From Haloarcula sebkhae (lineage in GTDB: Archaea; Halobacteriota; Halobacteria; Halobacteriales; Haloarculaceae): DNA of 64,000 bases. The stretch spans positions 586,324-650,323 of the forward strand of contig NZ_BMPD01000002.1 in assembly GCF_014647415.1 (NCBI RefSeq), written 5' to 3'. The notes beneath the pieces were generated by a model that searched no databases, was not told the origin of the DNA, and saw only the letters and a program-made list of their open reading frames with translations. Below are positions 43,043-51,525 of this stretch, one piece after another. Every line of letters begins with the position of its first letter. Within the stretch, counting starts at the first letter, position 1. The translations under genes and the position numbers were made by a program.

Positions 43043-44023
43043 TTAGATCGCGTCCTCCCCTTGCCAGACGATGAGTCCCATCACGACGATGCCGATAATC
43101 GCCGCCGTCACGAACGCGATGGCCGCGGACGTCCCCTCGCGGGTAGTGAACGTCGCAACGACCATACACGACAGCGACGGGACGACGGTACAGCTCGACA
43201 CTGTATCGATGATGCCGTACACTCGCATCGCCTGTACCGACCGGAACAGCACGGCAACGCCGATAGTCGGCAGGATGAGCGGGAACGTGATGAGCTTGAA
43301 CTGCTGCCATTTCGTCGCGCCGGCGACCTTCGCCACGTCGTACAGGCCGCGGTCGATGCTCTGGAGCCCAGCTAGAATGAGCAAGGCCATGAACGCCGAT
43401 GTTTTCCAGATGTCGGCGACGATGATGATAAACGTCGCACTTGCCGTGTCGTTGAGCGTGTTCGTCGGCGCGAGCAATCCGAGGTCAGCGAGCGGTGGCG
43501 TCAGGAACCCGACGTTCGAATTGAACATCAGGAAGAAGATTATTCCCTGGATGACGACGGGGACAGCCCACGGAATGATGATAGCCGCGCGAATCCACCG
43601 TCGACCGTAGAAATCTTGATCGAGGATGAGCGCCTGTCCGAGGCCGATGAGCGTCTCGAACAGCACACTTGTGACAGCGAAGATTATCGTGACGACGAGG
43701 GCGCTGTTCAGCAATGCACCTAAGCCAAACCCTTCAGGAAGGAACGTCGTTCCACCCGGTAGGTACCGGTTCTTCCCGCCGGTGAACAGTTCGACGTAGT
43801 TCCCAGCGCCGACGAAGGTGGTGCTTGAAAAGTCCGCCGAGAGCGCGAACAGCGACAGTTCGAAGGTCCGCAACAGCGGGTACAGCGCGACGACACCCAG
43901 AAGCACGAACACGGGAACCAACAGCAGATACGCGTACTGCGTGTCGCTGAGGTTCTCCATCCAACGCATTACGCTGACGAGTGCCCCCGAGCGTCTGGAT
44001 TCACGGCCGGTTTCTGTGCTCAT
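43043..44023 (-). CDS. sugar ABC transporter permease (MalF type)
   Basis: A 326-residue permease with about six helices and the EAA-like motif DRGLYDVAKVAGATKWQQFKLITFPLI (about 240-265). First gene of the permease-ATPase block; 78 bases separate it from the binding-protein stop, and that gap holds a copy of the shared sugar operator. Confidence 0.92.
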   Translation of the reverse strand: MSTETGRESRRSGALVSVMRWMENLSDTQYAYLLLVPVFVLLGVVALYPLLRTFELSLFALSADFSSTTFVGAGNYVELFTGGKNRYLPGGTTFLPEGFGLGALLNSALVVTIIFAVTSVLFETLIGLGQALILDQDFYGRRWIRAAIIIPWAVPVVIQGIIFFLMFNSNVGFLTPPLADLGLLAPTNTLNDTASATFIIIVADIWKTSAFMALLILAGLQSIDRGLYDVAKVAGATKWQQFKLITFPLILPTIGVAVLFRSVQAMRVYGIIDTVSSCTVVPSLSCMVVATFTTREGTSAAIAFVTAAIIGIVVMGLIVWQGEDAI

Positions 44024-44062
44024 TCGGTTACCTCCGTCCGTCGTTTGAATGTGTCATGGTAA

Positions 44063-44082
44063 ATAATCACAGGGGTGGTTTT
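44063..44082. promoter_or_regulatory. sugar-regulon palindrome (degenerate copy)
   Basis: ATA-ATCACA-GG-GGTGGT-TTT, an imperfect match to ACCACA-NN-TGTTGT. It lies 40-59 bases before the start of the MalF-type permease. Confidence 0.4.
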
Positions 44083-44101
44083 GTAACGCTTGCCTGTGGC
44101 T

Positions 44102-45634
44102 TCAGTTCTGCTCGGTCTCTGCCAGCGCGGACTCCAGCGTCGCCATCGCGTCAGCCGAAGAGGCTTCCTGCCCGACTGCGCGGTTCGCTTGCTGTGCGAT
44201 CTTGCTGGACTGGTCGCTCCAAACACCCGTCACCGGGCGCGGCATCGTATTGTTACCGGCGACCTGCAGCGTGTCCATGTACCGGCCAACGACGGGCACG
44301 TTCTGGGCCTCGCTGGAATTGAACAGTTCAGGCCGCGGCGGCAGCCAACCCTGGACAGACAGCAGCGTGAGCTGGAAGTCCGGCTGCATGGCGGCGCGAA
44401 TGACCTGCGTCACGGCGTCTAGCTGCTCGCTGTTGGGGTTGACCGTCATGTGCCAGCCACCGAGGGCGGCCGTGGAGCCACCCGTACCGGGCTGTGCGGC
44501 CTCGCTCTCGGACACAGCGTACGGAATCGGCATCGCGCCGAGGTTCTCGCCGAGCGCCGGGTCGTCGGTTTCCTCGGGATTGCGGCCGCCGAGTGCCAGC
44601 GAGTAGGGCCAGTTCCGGTGGAGGACGGCGTTGCCGTTAACGAACGGCGCGCGAGCGTCTTCCTCCTTCCAGCCGAGAATTTCGGTCGGGGTGAAGCCGC
44701 CGCCGTAGCCCTCGAACTGCCCGTCGAACTCCTCGTCGTGGACGAACTTCCGCATCATGTTCAGCGAGTTGATGACCTCTTCGTTGTTGACCGTGATCGG
44801 CCGGTCACCGATCGGCCCGAAGAGGTTGTCGCGGCCGCCGAAGTACGCGCCGCCCCACGAGGACATGACCTCGTTGAACGTACAACAGGAGGTTCCCTCG
44901 TAGATGTCCCACTGGGTGGTAAAGCCGTAATCGACGTCAGCGTTGTCGTATGTGTCTGCGGCGATGTTCGACCACTCCTCCCATGTCATCGGCTCGGTCG
45001 CCCAGTTGTTGCTCTCGGGGCTGTAGCCGGCCTCCTCGACGAGGTCCTTGCGGTACTGCATCGTCGGGAAGTCCGGGAACACCGGCACGCCGAACAGGTT
45101 TCCATTGCTTGGGTTCCGTGCCGTATCGGTAAAGGCCGAGAAGTAGTTATCAGACACGTCCGAGAGGAGGTCCTCCGGCAGCGTCTGCGAGAGGTTCTGG
45201 AGTTGCCCTCGCTGGATGAAGATGTTCGTCCAGCCGTTGTCCATCAGGAACATATCCGGGTTCGTCTCGCCGGCCGAGAGCAGTCGGTTGTAGTTCGACC
45301 GGGCCGCCCCGGTGTCCTGATCACGCGGGACGAATTCGATTTCGATGGAGTCCGGCAGGCCGTTGTCGTGGAGTGCCTGCTTGATCGCGTCGCCATTGTT
45401 CTGGACGGCCACCGGGTCGAAGCCCCACTGCACGGTTGTCGTTTCTCCGCCACTTCCGTCGCCGGTCGATCCGCCGTCACCACCGCTACCGCCGTCGCCA
45501 CCGTCACCACCACCGACGAAGTCAGCACAGCCCGCCAGTCCACCGACGACACCTGCTGTGCCGGCGGCACGGACGAACCGTCGCCGGGAGACGCCTGTCG
45601 AGTTCCGCTCGCCGCTTGTGCCATTGTCCGACAT
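44102..45634 (-). CDS. sugar ABC transporter substrate-binding lipoprotein (second)
   Basis: A 510-residue solute-binding lipoprotein with a Tat-like signal (SRRRFVRAAGTAGVVGGLAGC, Cys at about 36), a Gly/Asp linker repeat, and a large two-domain fold (TVQWGFDPVAVQNNGDAIKQALHDNGL; LNMMRKFVHDEEFDGQF). Longer than average (about 400-450), hinting at a larger sugar or polyol substrate. Followed by permeases and the ATPase. The shared palindrome sits 46-65 bases before its start. Confidence 0.9.
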   Translation of the reverse strand: MSDNGTSGERNSTGVSRRRFVRAAGTAGVVGGLAGCADFVGGGDGGDGGSGGDGGSTGDGSGGETTTVQWGFDPVAVQNNGDAIKQALHDNGLPDSIEIEFVPRDQDTGAARSNYNRLLSAGETNPDMFLMDNGWTNIFIQRGQLQNLSQTLPEDLLSDVSDNYFSAFTDTARNPSNGNLFGVPVFPDFPTMQYRKDLVEEAGYSPESNNWATEPMTWEEWSNIAADTYDNADVDYGFTTQWDIYEGTSCCTFNEVMSSWGGAYFGGRDNLFGPIGDRPITVNNEEVINSLNMMRKFVHDEEFDGQFEGYGGGFTPTEILGWKEEDARAPFVNGNAVLHRNWPYSLALGGRNPEETDDPALGENLGAMPIPYAVSESEAAQPGTGGSTAALGGWHMTVNPNSEQLDAVTQVIRAAMQPDFQLTLLSVQGWLPPRPELFNSSEAQNVPVVGRYMDTLQVAGNNTMPRPVTGVWSDQSSKIAQQANRAVGQEASSADAMATLESALAETEQN

Positions 45635-45679
45635 ATCTATTCTGAGCTATCCCGGACACACCTTAAAGGTTGTCCATAA

Positions 45680-45699
45680 TTAACCACAGGTGTTGTTAA
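45680..45699. promoter_or_regulatory. sugar-regulon palindrome (best copy)
   Basis: TTA-ACCACA-GG-TGTTGT-TAA, nearly symmetrical over 20 bases, lying 46-65 bases before the binding-protein start on the minus strand. Confidence 0.65.
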
Positions 45700-45866
45700 T
45701 TGTCTCCCTCAGCCCGGCAATCGTGATATGTTATTGACTATTAAGCATCGTATAAATCTTTCAGTATATATACGCACGGATAGGTCAAACAGCTGTTTGC
45801 CACACAGAGAGTCTTAAACGCGCAAACTGAGGGGAAGTTTACCCTCCCTGAGAAAGCAGCGGCTCG

Positions 45867-46943
45867 TTACTCGTACTGAACGTTCGTAATCGTAATCTCG
45901 GTAGCTTCGATTTCCTCGATGACAGCCCCCCAGCCACCGACTTCGTACGTCCCGTCGTCGGTAACCAGCGTCGCACTGATTCGACCGGCCAGTTGTGCCA
46001 GTGGGACGGGGTCCTTCCGACCGATACTACTCCCGGTGTAGTCGATGTCGGTGACCCGCCCTGTCAGCTCAACCGATTCTTTCGTTTCTGTATCGTACCC
46101 CACAATGACAGCCTCGATAATCGCGTCCTCATTCAACAGCGGTTCGATATCCCGGACGGCGTGGCGGAGGTCAACGTACGTCGTCGGGGTTTCCGGCGTC
46201 CGCTCAGTGTACAGTGTGTCCCAGATTTCCCAGAGACAGGTCAGGAAGAACCAGTGGAAGACGTAGGTGTGGGTCCGATCCTTGACGAGCACGCCGTACT
46301 CGTTGACCGAGTCGTGGTGGGGCGCAAAACACGTCCAGGTCCGGTCGACCAGCACGAAAAACGGGGCCGGAATCTTGCGGTTTCGGGCTTCCGTACAGGT
46401 CCCTTCGATGTCGGAAAGCGGTGGGACTTCGTCGTCAGGCCCGGTACAGATGCTGAGTTTGATGTTCACGCCGCGGTCGTGGGCGGCAATGAGTTCCTCT
46501 CGAACCGCGTAGAACTGCTCCGGGTCCACACCGACCTGAATCTGGTTTTCGGCTGTTTCGATGAGTTCCCGGGCCCGGCTGACGACCGTTTCGAACCGCT
46601 TGACGATACTGACCTCGTGGTCTGATATCTCGGGCTGGTTCCAGCGCTCTTCGATCGTCTCTGCCGCGTCGAGGTACTTGCTCGACCGGGACCGGAGGTC
46701 TTCAAGCACCACATCTGGGTTGCGGGCGCGGGCGGTCAGGCTGTCCTGCTGGAACGTCTCGATATATCCCTTCGTTTCCAGGTCCCGGAGCACGTCGTAG
46801 ATCCGTGGGTCCGGAACGTCACAGGAGTCAGCGATGTCGGTCGCCGATGCGGTCCCCAGCCCGAGTAGCGCCACGTAGGCCTCCGCCTGATACGGGGAGA
46901 GACCGGCATCTTCGAGGACATCGGTTAGTTCGCTGTCGTCCAT
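45867..46943 (-). CDS. TrmB-family sugar-responsive regulator (second copy)
   Basis: A 358-residue TrmB regulator: winged helix (about 10-80: LGLGTASATDIADSCDVPDPRIYDVLRDLE at 27-56), coiled coil, and a C-terminal sugar-binding part. Its N-terminal layout is like the first copy but the sequences differ widely, so it is a separate paralogue. It stands upstream of the transporter genes on the same strand and is the natural candidate for binding the shared palindrome, though nothing shows this directly. Confidence 0.88.
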   Translation of the reverse strand: MDDSELTDVLEDAGLSPYQAEAYVALLGLGTASATDIADSCDVPDPRIYDVLRDLETKGYIETFQQDSLTARARNPDVVLEDLRSRSSKYLDAAETIEERWNQPEISDHEVSIVKRFETVVSRARELIETAENQIQVGVDPEQFYAVREELIAAHDRGVNIKLSICTGPDDEVPPLSDIEGTCTEARNRKIPAPFFVLVDRTWTCFAPHHDSVNEYGVLVKDRTHTYVFHWFFLTCLWEIWDTLYTERTPETPTTYVDLRHAVRDIEPLLNEDAIIEAVIVGYDTETKESVELTGRVTDIDYTGSSIGRKDPVPLAQLAGRISATLVTDDGTYEVGGWGAVIEEIEATEITITNVQYE

Positions 46944-47003
46944 GTGTGTACAGGGAAACTGAGAACGCAGTTAACGTGCATGGTTATCTATCGAAATCCA
47001 CGG

Positions 47004-47993
47004 TCAGTCCTTGCCCTCGACCGGCCACTGTGGCTGTTTCGGGGCCTCGATCCGGGCGCATTCCTCGTCGGTCAGGTCGACGTCGAGCGCCCCGACGTTC
47101 TCTTCTAGATGGTCCATCGTCCGCGGCCCGATGATCGGCGCGTCGACGACGTCCTGATGGCAGAGCCACGCCAGACTGACCTGTGCCGGTGTCGCACTCT
47201 TCGCGTCGGCGATCGCTCGCACCTCGTCGAGAACCGCCCAGTTCTCGTCGCTGAACCGGTTTGCCGTGTACTCGTCTGTACTTGCTCGGCCTTCGGATAG
47301 GTCCTCGTCGCGATCGTACTTTCCGGCGAGGAAGCCGCCGGCAAGGGGCGACCACGGGATGACGCCGACCCCTTCCATCTCGCAGACGGGCAGGAGGTTC
47401 GCCTCCTCGTGTCGGTCGACGGCGTTGTACTCCGGTTGCATCGAGACGAACCGCTCGTACCCGTCGATATCCGCAGTGTACAGCGCCTTCTGGAACTTCC
47501 AGTTTGCCATCGTGCTCGCGCCGATATAGCGGACCAGCCCTTCGTCGACGAGATACGTCAGCGCGTCCAGCGTCTTCTCGATCGGCGTGTCGTCGTCCCA
47601 TCGGTGGATCTGGTAGAGGTCGAGATAGTCGACGCCGAGGCGGTCCAGCGTGGCGTGACATTGGTCGATGATGTGTTTCTTCGAGAGCCCGCTCCCGTTC
47701 GGTCCCTCGTGCATATCGAAGTACACCTTCGAGGCCAAGACCAGTTCGCCACGACGAGCGGAGTCGATAGCATCGCCGAGTATTCGCTCGCTCTCGCCGT
47801 TCGAATACGCGTTGGCCGTATCGAAGAAGTTGATACCCAGATCGAGCGCCCGTTCGAGTATTCGACGGCTCTCGGCCTCGTCGTTTAGCATCCAGGGCTC
47901 CGCGCTCCCGAAGTTCATCGTTCCGAGACAGAGTTCGGACACGTCGAGGCCTGTCGACCCGAGCGTGGTGTATGTCACCGGCGAATTGCTCAT
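47004..47993 (-). CDS. aldo/keto reductase
   Basis: A 329-residue TIM-barrel oxidoreductase. The catalytic tetrad can be placed as Asp in FFDTANAYSNGESERILGDA, its Tyr, Lys in VLASKVYFD and His in YQIHRWDD; QPEYNAVDRHEE and IPWSPLAGGFLAGKY are also typical. The likely substrate is an aldose or a small ketone. The ATG at 47993 was chosen because family similarity starts there; the shared palindrome is 8-27 bases before it, so the promoter is probably in the sugar regulon. Confidence 0.9.
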   Translation of the reverse strand: MSNSPVTYTTLGSTGLDVSELCLGTMNFGSAEPWMLNDEAESRRILERALDLGINFFDTANAYSNGESERILGDAIDSARRGELVLASKVYFDMHEGPNGSGLSKKHIIDQCHATLDRLGVDYLDLYQIHRWDDDTPIEKTLDALTYLVDEGLVRYIGASTMANWKFQKALYTADIDGYERFVSMQPEYNAVDRHEEANLLPVCEMEGVGVIPWSPLAGGFLAGKYDRDEDLSEGRASTDEYTANRFSDENWAVLDEVRAIADAKSATPAQVSLAWLCHQDVVDAPIIGPRTMDHLEENVGALDVDLTDEECARIEAPKQPQWPVEGKD

Positions 47994-48000
47994 GACACTT

Positions 48001-48020
48001 TGTACCACAGCTGTTGTTAA
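48001..48020. promoter_or_regulatory. sugar-regulon palindrome
   Basis: TGT-ACCACA-GC-TGTTGT-TAA, matching the best copy at 17 of 20 places. It lies between the aldo/keto reductase (start 47993, minus) and the divergent gene at 48053, so it could act on both. Confidence 0.6.
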
Positions 48021-48052
48021 AGAATTTTGGGACTGCGTACTGTTGTCCGAAC

Positions 48053-48928
48053 ATGAGCCGGGAACCCGCACCGGAAGAATCCGACCCGATGGGAGTACTC
48101 GAAACCCTCAGCGACGAATCCTACACCGGAGCGAACAGATGCTGGCCGTGTACAATCCTGAATCTGGGGCTCGTTGGAATCGTTGTCATGTTCTTGCGCG
48201 CACGCAACCGTCCGCGGGTGAGCCTGCTGATCGGCGTTGTCGGCGTCGCGGTGGTCTACCTTCGGGGGTATCTGGTTCCGTACACGCCCGAATTTGCCCC
48301 ACAGTTGGTGGCGGCGTCACCGGTCCCGGACGAGTGGTTTCACGGGGAGTCCGCACATGACGCGGCAACGCAGGAAGCCATGGGCCACGAGAAGCGTGAC
48401 TCGCTGGCTGAGGATGTGGAACTGGACGGCGAAACCATCCTCCGAGAGCTTTCGGCAGCAGGCGTCATCGAAGTCGAGGGGGAGCAACTGTTTCTCACGA
48501 CGGCTGTAGACACGGCGTGGCACGAGCAAATGGACGAACTGGCAGCGGAATCACTTGGGGCTCTCTCGACGACACTGCAGGCGTCGCTGGAGCAGGTCGG
48601 GCACGCGGAACCGTACGTCGACGACGCGGAGTGGATCGCACTCGGCACCGATCATAAACAACTCCTCCCCCGGCCGGTCGTCGTCGCCGAGCTCGCAGCG
48701 TACGAGGTCCTTGGTGAGCGTCTCGACGACGAGCGTCTCAGAGTCGCTGGCGCGGAAGCCTTCCGGATGTTTCTCGATAGGTGCCCGGTCTGTGACTCCG
48801 ACCTGGTCGAGTCGTCGTCGGTGTCATGCTGTGGCGGTCATCTGGGACCGCGTCAGGACCCCGATGAGACGCTCGTCTGTCCGACCTGCGAGCAGCGACT
48901 CTATACCTTTAAAATGGGCGACAACTGA
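48053..48928 (+). CDS. membrane protein with a C-terminal zinc-ribbon-like tail
   Basis: A 291-residue protein. Residues 25-75 hold two membrane helices (CTILNLGLVGIVVMFLRARN; LLIGVVGVAVVYLRGYLV), 75-230 form a soluble acidic part, and the C terminus has two CxxC pairs (CPVC and CPTC) and an extra SCC, which suit zinc binding. I know no function. Divergent to the aldo/keto reductase, sharing the palindrome in the gap. Confidence 0.65.
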   Translation: MSREPAPEESDPMGVLETLSDESYTGANRCWPCTILNLGLVGIVVMFLRARNRPRVSLLIGVVGVAVVYLRGYLVPYTPEFAPQLVAASPVPDEWFHGESAHDAATQEAMGHEKRDSLAEDVELDGETILRELSAAGVIEVEGEQLFLTTAVDTAWHEQMDELAAESLGALSTTLQASLEQVGHAEPYVDDAEWIALGTDHKQLLPRPVVVAELAAYEVLGERLDDERLRVAGAEAFRMFLDRCPVCDSDLVESSSVSCCGGHLGPRQDPDETLVCPTCEQRLYTFKMGDN

Positions 48929-49016
48929 AACGGACACGGAACGGGCGAATCCGAGTCAGAGTTAGTGTTCGAGACGCTATCCGGGTTCTGTTCGGGGGGA
49001 GACGACGGACGGGAAC

Positions 49017-49033
49017 GGCGGGAGAGTCCCGCC
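49017..49033. terminator. short GC-rich hairpin
   Basis: GGCGGGA, a 3-base loop and TCCCGCC. No T run follows, so a terminator role is only possible. Confidence 0.3.
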
Positions 49034-49181
49034 TGACCGCTGGTGCGTGCGGTCCCGTGGACAACCATGCTGTGTGACAGACGGTTGGCGCCGGCCGGGT
49101 TGAGGGATGTGGATGCTGGTGACCTGACGGGATCGCCACCTGGCCCCGGATAGCAGGGAGAGTGTACCCAGCCAATAGGTT

Positions 49182-49201
49182 AGTACAACGACTGTTGTAA
49201 A
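49182..49201. promoter_or_regulatory. sugar-regulon palindrome upstream of gfcR
   Basis: AGT-ACAACG-AC-TGTTGT-AAA. The right half matches the other copies exactly, and ACAAC-N4-GTTGT is itself a perfect repeat. It lies about 28 bases upstream of the likely TATA box. Confidence 0.5.
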
Positions 49202-49259
49202 TAGATTTTGGTGGGTGAAGAACACTGCCTATTAAATCCTCGCACACGGAGATGATGGT

Positions 49260-49898
49260 ATGAAGAATATCGACGACCTCGTCGACAGCGCGTCCGACCT
49301 GGCACAGCGTGGCCTCTCTAAGGGCGAGATTGCTGATGAACTCAACGTCTCCCGGGAGACGGCGAGTTGGCTTGTCGAACGCAGCGGTACCGGCACGGAA
49401 CCGGATACGAGCGACGACGGTGGTCCCCACGACATCCACGTCGACTGGTCCGCCGTCGGTCGTGACAGCAACCGGCTGTACCACGCAGGAGCGGCGATGG
49501 CTGACCTGCTCTCGAAGAAAGGCGACGACGTGGACCTCACCATCGGCATCGAGAAAGCCGGCGCACCGCTTGCGACGACCGTTGCCCGGGAACTGGAAAC
49601 GGACCTGGGGACGTACGCCCCGACCAAACACCAGTGGGACGACGACGAGAGCGAAACCAGCGATGGCTCGTTCTCCCGAAACTTCGCGCAAATTCGGGAC
49701 CGAGACTGCTACGTGGTCGACGACACTATTACGAGCGGCAAGACGATGGGGGAAACCATCGACGCTATCCACGAACAGGGCGGCAATCCCGTGGCCTGCG
49801 TCGTGCTGGCTGACAAGCGCGGCATCGGCGACATCCGCGGCGTCCCGGTGTACTCCCTGCTACAGGTCATCCGAGTCGGCAGCGACGGCGACTCGTAA
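49260..49898 (+). CDS. gfcR: GfcR-type PRTase-like transcription regulator of sugar catabolism
   Basis: A 212-residue protein with an N-terminal helix-turn-helix (about 18-40: GLSKGEIADELNVSRETASWL) and an orotate phosphoribosyltransferase-like domain. The PRPP motif VVDDTITSGKT is at 152-162. In Haloferax volcanii the corresponding protein GfcR does not make OMP but regulates genes of glucose and fructose breakdown. Context fits: sugar uptake and glucose dehydrogenase genes are within 12 kb. The ATG at 49260 is about 25 bases after a TATA-like tract. Confidence 0.88.
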   Translation: MKNIDDLVDSASDLAQRGLSKGEIADELNVSRETASWLVERSGTGTEPDTSDDGGPHDIHVDWSAVGRDSNRLYHAGAAMADLLSKKGDDVDLTIGIEKAGAPLATTVARELETDLGTYAPTKHQWDDDESETSDGSFSRNFAQIRDRDCYVVDDTITSGKTMGETIDAIHEQGGNPVACVVLADKRGIGDIRGVPVYSLLQVIRVGSDGDS

Positions 49899-50003
49899 CG
49901 GCCCTGACGAGTGGCCCGGCCACGCGTTTTGCCGGGCAGTCGCCGGACCTGCGCGGCCGCGCGAGAGACTATCCTTTTATTCGTGCCGTGCGTAATTCGC
50001 TGT

Positions 50004-50201
50004 ATGACTGTACTGTCGTTTGACGAACAGGGCGTGGATGTCGTCTACGAAGGGACGGAGTTCCGCCTTGAAAAGGCCCTCATCGAAGACGCCGTCCAGA
50101 AGTCGTATCCGAACGTGACCGACCACGAGGTCCTACAGATGGTTGAACCGGAACCCGCGCTGTCGGGAGAACCCCAGCGTATCGCCGAGATTGTGAACTG
50201 A
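50004..50201 (+). CDS. small uncharacterised haloarchaeal protein (DUF5800-like)
   Basis: A 65-residue acidic protein starting MTVLSFDEQGVDVVYEG, with DHEVLQMVEPEPALSGEPQRI near the end. From memory it is a member of the conserved DUF5800 family, with no known function. The ATG at 50004 gives the family start, and a TATA-like CTTTTATTCG lies about 28 bases upstream, so a leaderless transcript is likely. Confidence 0.75.
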   Translation: MTVLSFDEQGVDVVYEGTEFRLEKALIEDAVQKSYPNVTDHEVLQMVEPEPALSGEPQRIAEIVN

Positions 50202-50276
50202 CACGGGACAAATTCCTTTGAAGGATATAGAACTGTCGTGGGAAATTAATTCTTGCTGAGAACCTATATCCCGTTT

Positions 50277-50292
50277 GTAGGCGTTTAAGCCG
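50277..50292. repeat. direct repeat copy 1, GTAGGC-N-TTTAAGCCG
   Basis: GTAGGCGTTTAAGCCG, one mismatch from the copy 46 bases downstream. The inner part GGC-N-TTTAA-GCC is itself roughly symmetrical. Confidence 0.5.
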
Positions 50293-50322
50293 GTGATTAT
50301 GCGCTAATTAACCATCCGAACA

Positions 50323-50338
50323 GTAGGCATTTAAGCCG
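50323..50338. repeat. direct repeat copy 2, includes the TATA box of the thiolase
   Basis: GTAGGCATTTAAGCCG, about 28 bases before the thiolase start, so CATTTAAG is in TATA position. The upstream copy with the same flanks suggests an operator that overlaps the promoter plus an accessory site. Confidence 0.5.
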
Positions 50339-50358
50339 TCAGCGCACACTGGGAGATA

Positions 50359-51525
50359 ATGTCAGACCCACGTATCGCCGGGGCCAGCGTGACACATTTC
50401 GGGAAACACCCCGAGCGAACCGGCCGAGACCTGTTCGCCGAGGCCGGACTGGAAGCGCTTTCGCAGGCCGGAATCGACCCGGACGACGCTGAGGCCCTCT
50501 ATTACGGCAACTTCATGGGAGAGCTCGCGGAACATCAGGGCCATCAGGGCCCGCTGATGGCCGAGGCCATCGGGCTGGACGTTCCAGCGACTCGCGTCGA
50601 AGCAGCCTGTGCATCCGCCGGGACAGCCGTTCGTGAAGCCGTCAAGACGATCCGGAACGGCGAGGCGGAGGTCGTCGTCGTCGGCGGCGCGGAGCGGATG
50701 ACCAACATCGGGACGGCAGCGGCGACGGACGCGCTCGCCATCGCCGCCGACGACCTCTACGAGGTCCGTGCCGGGATGACCTTCCCCGGGGCCTACGCGC
50801 TGATGGCCCGGTCGTACTTCGACCAGTACGGCGGCTCCCACGAGGACCTCGCACACATCGCCGTCAAGAACCACGAGCACGCGCTGGTCAACGAACACGC
50901 ACAGATTCAAAAGGAGATCACGGTCGAGGACGCTACCGAGGCCCCGACGATTGCGTCCCCGCTGGGCCTGTACGATTCCTGTCCCATTACGGATGGCGCT
51001 GCAGCCGCCGTCCTGACGACGGAGTCCTACGCCGAGGAACGCGATCTGGACGCCCCGGTCGCCATCACCGGAACCGGCCAGGGCGGCGACAATCTCGCGT
51101 TACAGGACCGTCCGCATCTAGCCCAGACGCCCGCCGCAGACAAGGCCGCCGACGAGGCCTACGAAGACGCCGGCGTCGGTCCCGACGACGTCGATTTCGC
51201 CGAAGTCCACGACTGTTTCACTATCGCGGAGGTGTTCGCAATCGAATCGCTTGGCTTCTACGAGCGCGGCGAGGGCATCGCCGCGGCACGCAACGGCGAA
51301 ACGACCCGCGACGGCGACCGCCCGATAAATCTCTCGGGCGGGCTGAAAGCCAAGGGTCACCCGGTCGGCGCGACCGGCGTCGCCCAGCTAGCGACCGTTG
51401 CCTGGCTACTCGACGGGTCGCACCCGCGGGCCGACGCCGTCCCGGACAGCACCGTCGGCGTCGCGCACAACGCGGGCGGCACAGTCGCGTCTACGACCGT
51501 CCACATCATGGAGGTGCGAGAATGA
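50359..51525 (+). CDS. thiolase alpha subunit with cysteine nucleophile (acetyl-CoA C-acetyltransferase-like)
   Basis: A 388-residue thiolase-superfamily protein, longer at the C terminus than the copy at 19.4 kb. The nucleophile is Cys84 in VEAACASAGT, with the His motifs HDCF (FAEVHDCFTI) and GHPVGATGVAQ; the C-terminal motif reads AHNAGG. Such archaeal thiolases with an OB-fold partner make acetoacetyl-CoA, for example for the mevalonate route of lipid synthesis. The stop overlaps the start of the partner gene by 4 bases. Confidence 0.9.
   Translation: MSDPRIAGASVTHFGKHPERTGRDLFAEAGLEALSQAGIDPDDAEALYYGNFMGELAEHQGHQGPLMAEAIGLDVPATRVEAACASAGTAVREAVKTIRNGEAEVVVVGGAERMTNIGTAAATDALAIAADDLYEVRAGMTFPGAYALMARSYFDQYGGSHEDLAHIAVKNHEHALVNEHAQIQKEITVEDATEAPTIASPLGLYDSCPITDGAAAAVLTTESYAEERDLDAPVAITGTGQGGDNLALQDRPHLAQTPAADKAADEAYEDAGVGPDDVDFAEVHDCFTIAEVFAIESLGFYERGEGIAAARNGETTRDGDRPINLSGGLKAKGHPVGATGVAQLATVAWLLDGSHPRADAVPDSTVGVAHNAGGTVASTTVHIMEVRE

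Larger units (their letters stand above)
48929..49259. other. intergenic region with a hairpin and the gfcR promoter
   Basis: 331 bases without a gene. A hairpin at 49017-49033 (GGCGGGA/TCCCGCC, 3-base loop) is 90 bases after the upstream gene. The sugar palindrome at 49182-49201 and a TATA-like CTATTAAATC at about 49229-49238 are the promoter of gfcR. Confidence 0.55.

Noticed and set aside
46984..48054. A 356-codon open frame in another frame of the aldo/keto reductase
   Set aside because: Same strand but without family motifs, Arg-rich; the neighbouring frame holds the intact catalytic motifs.
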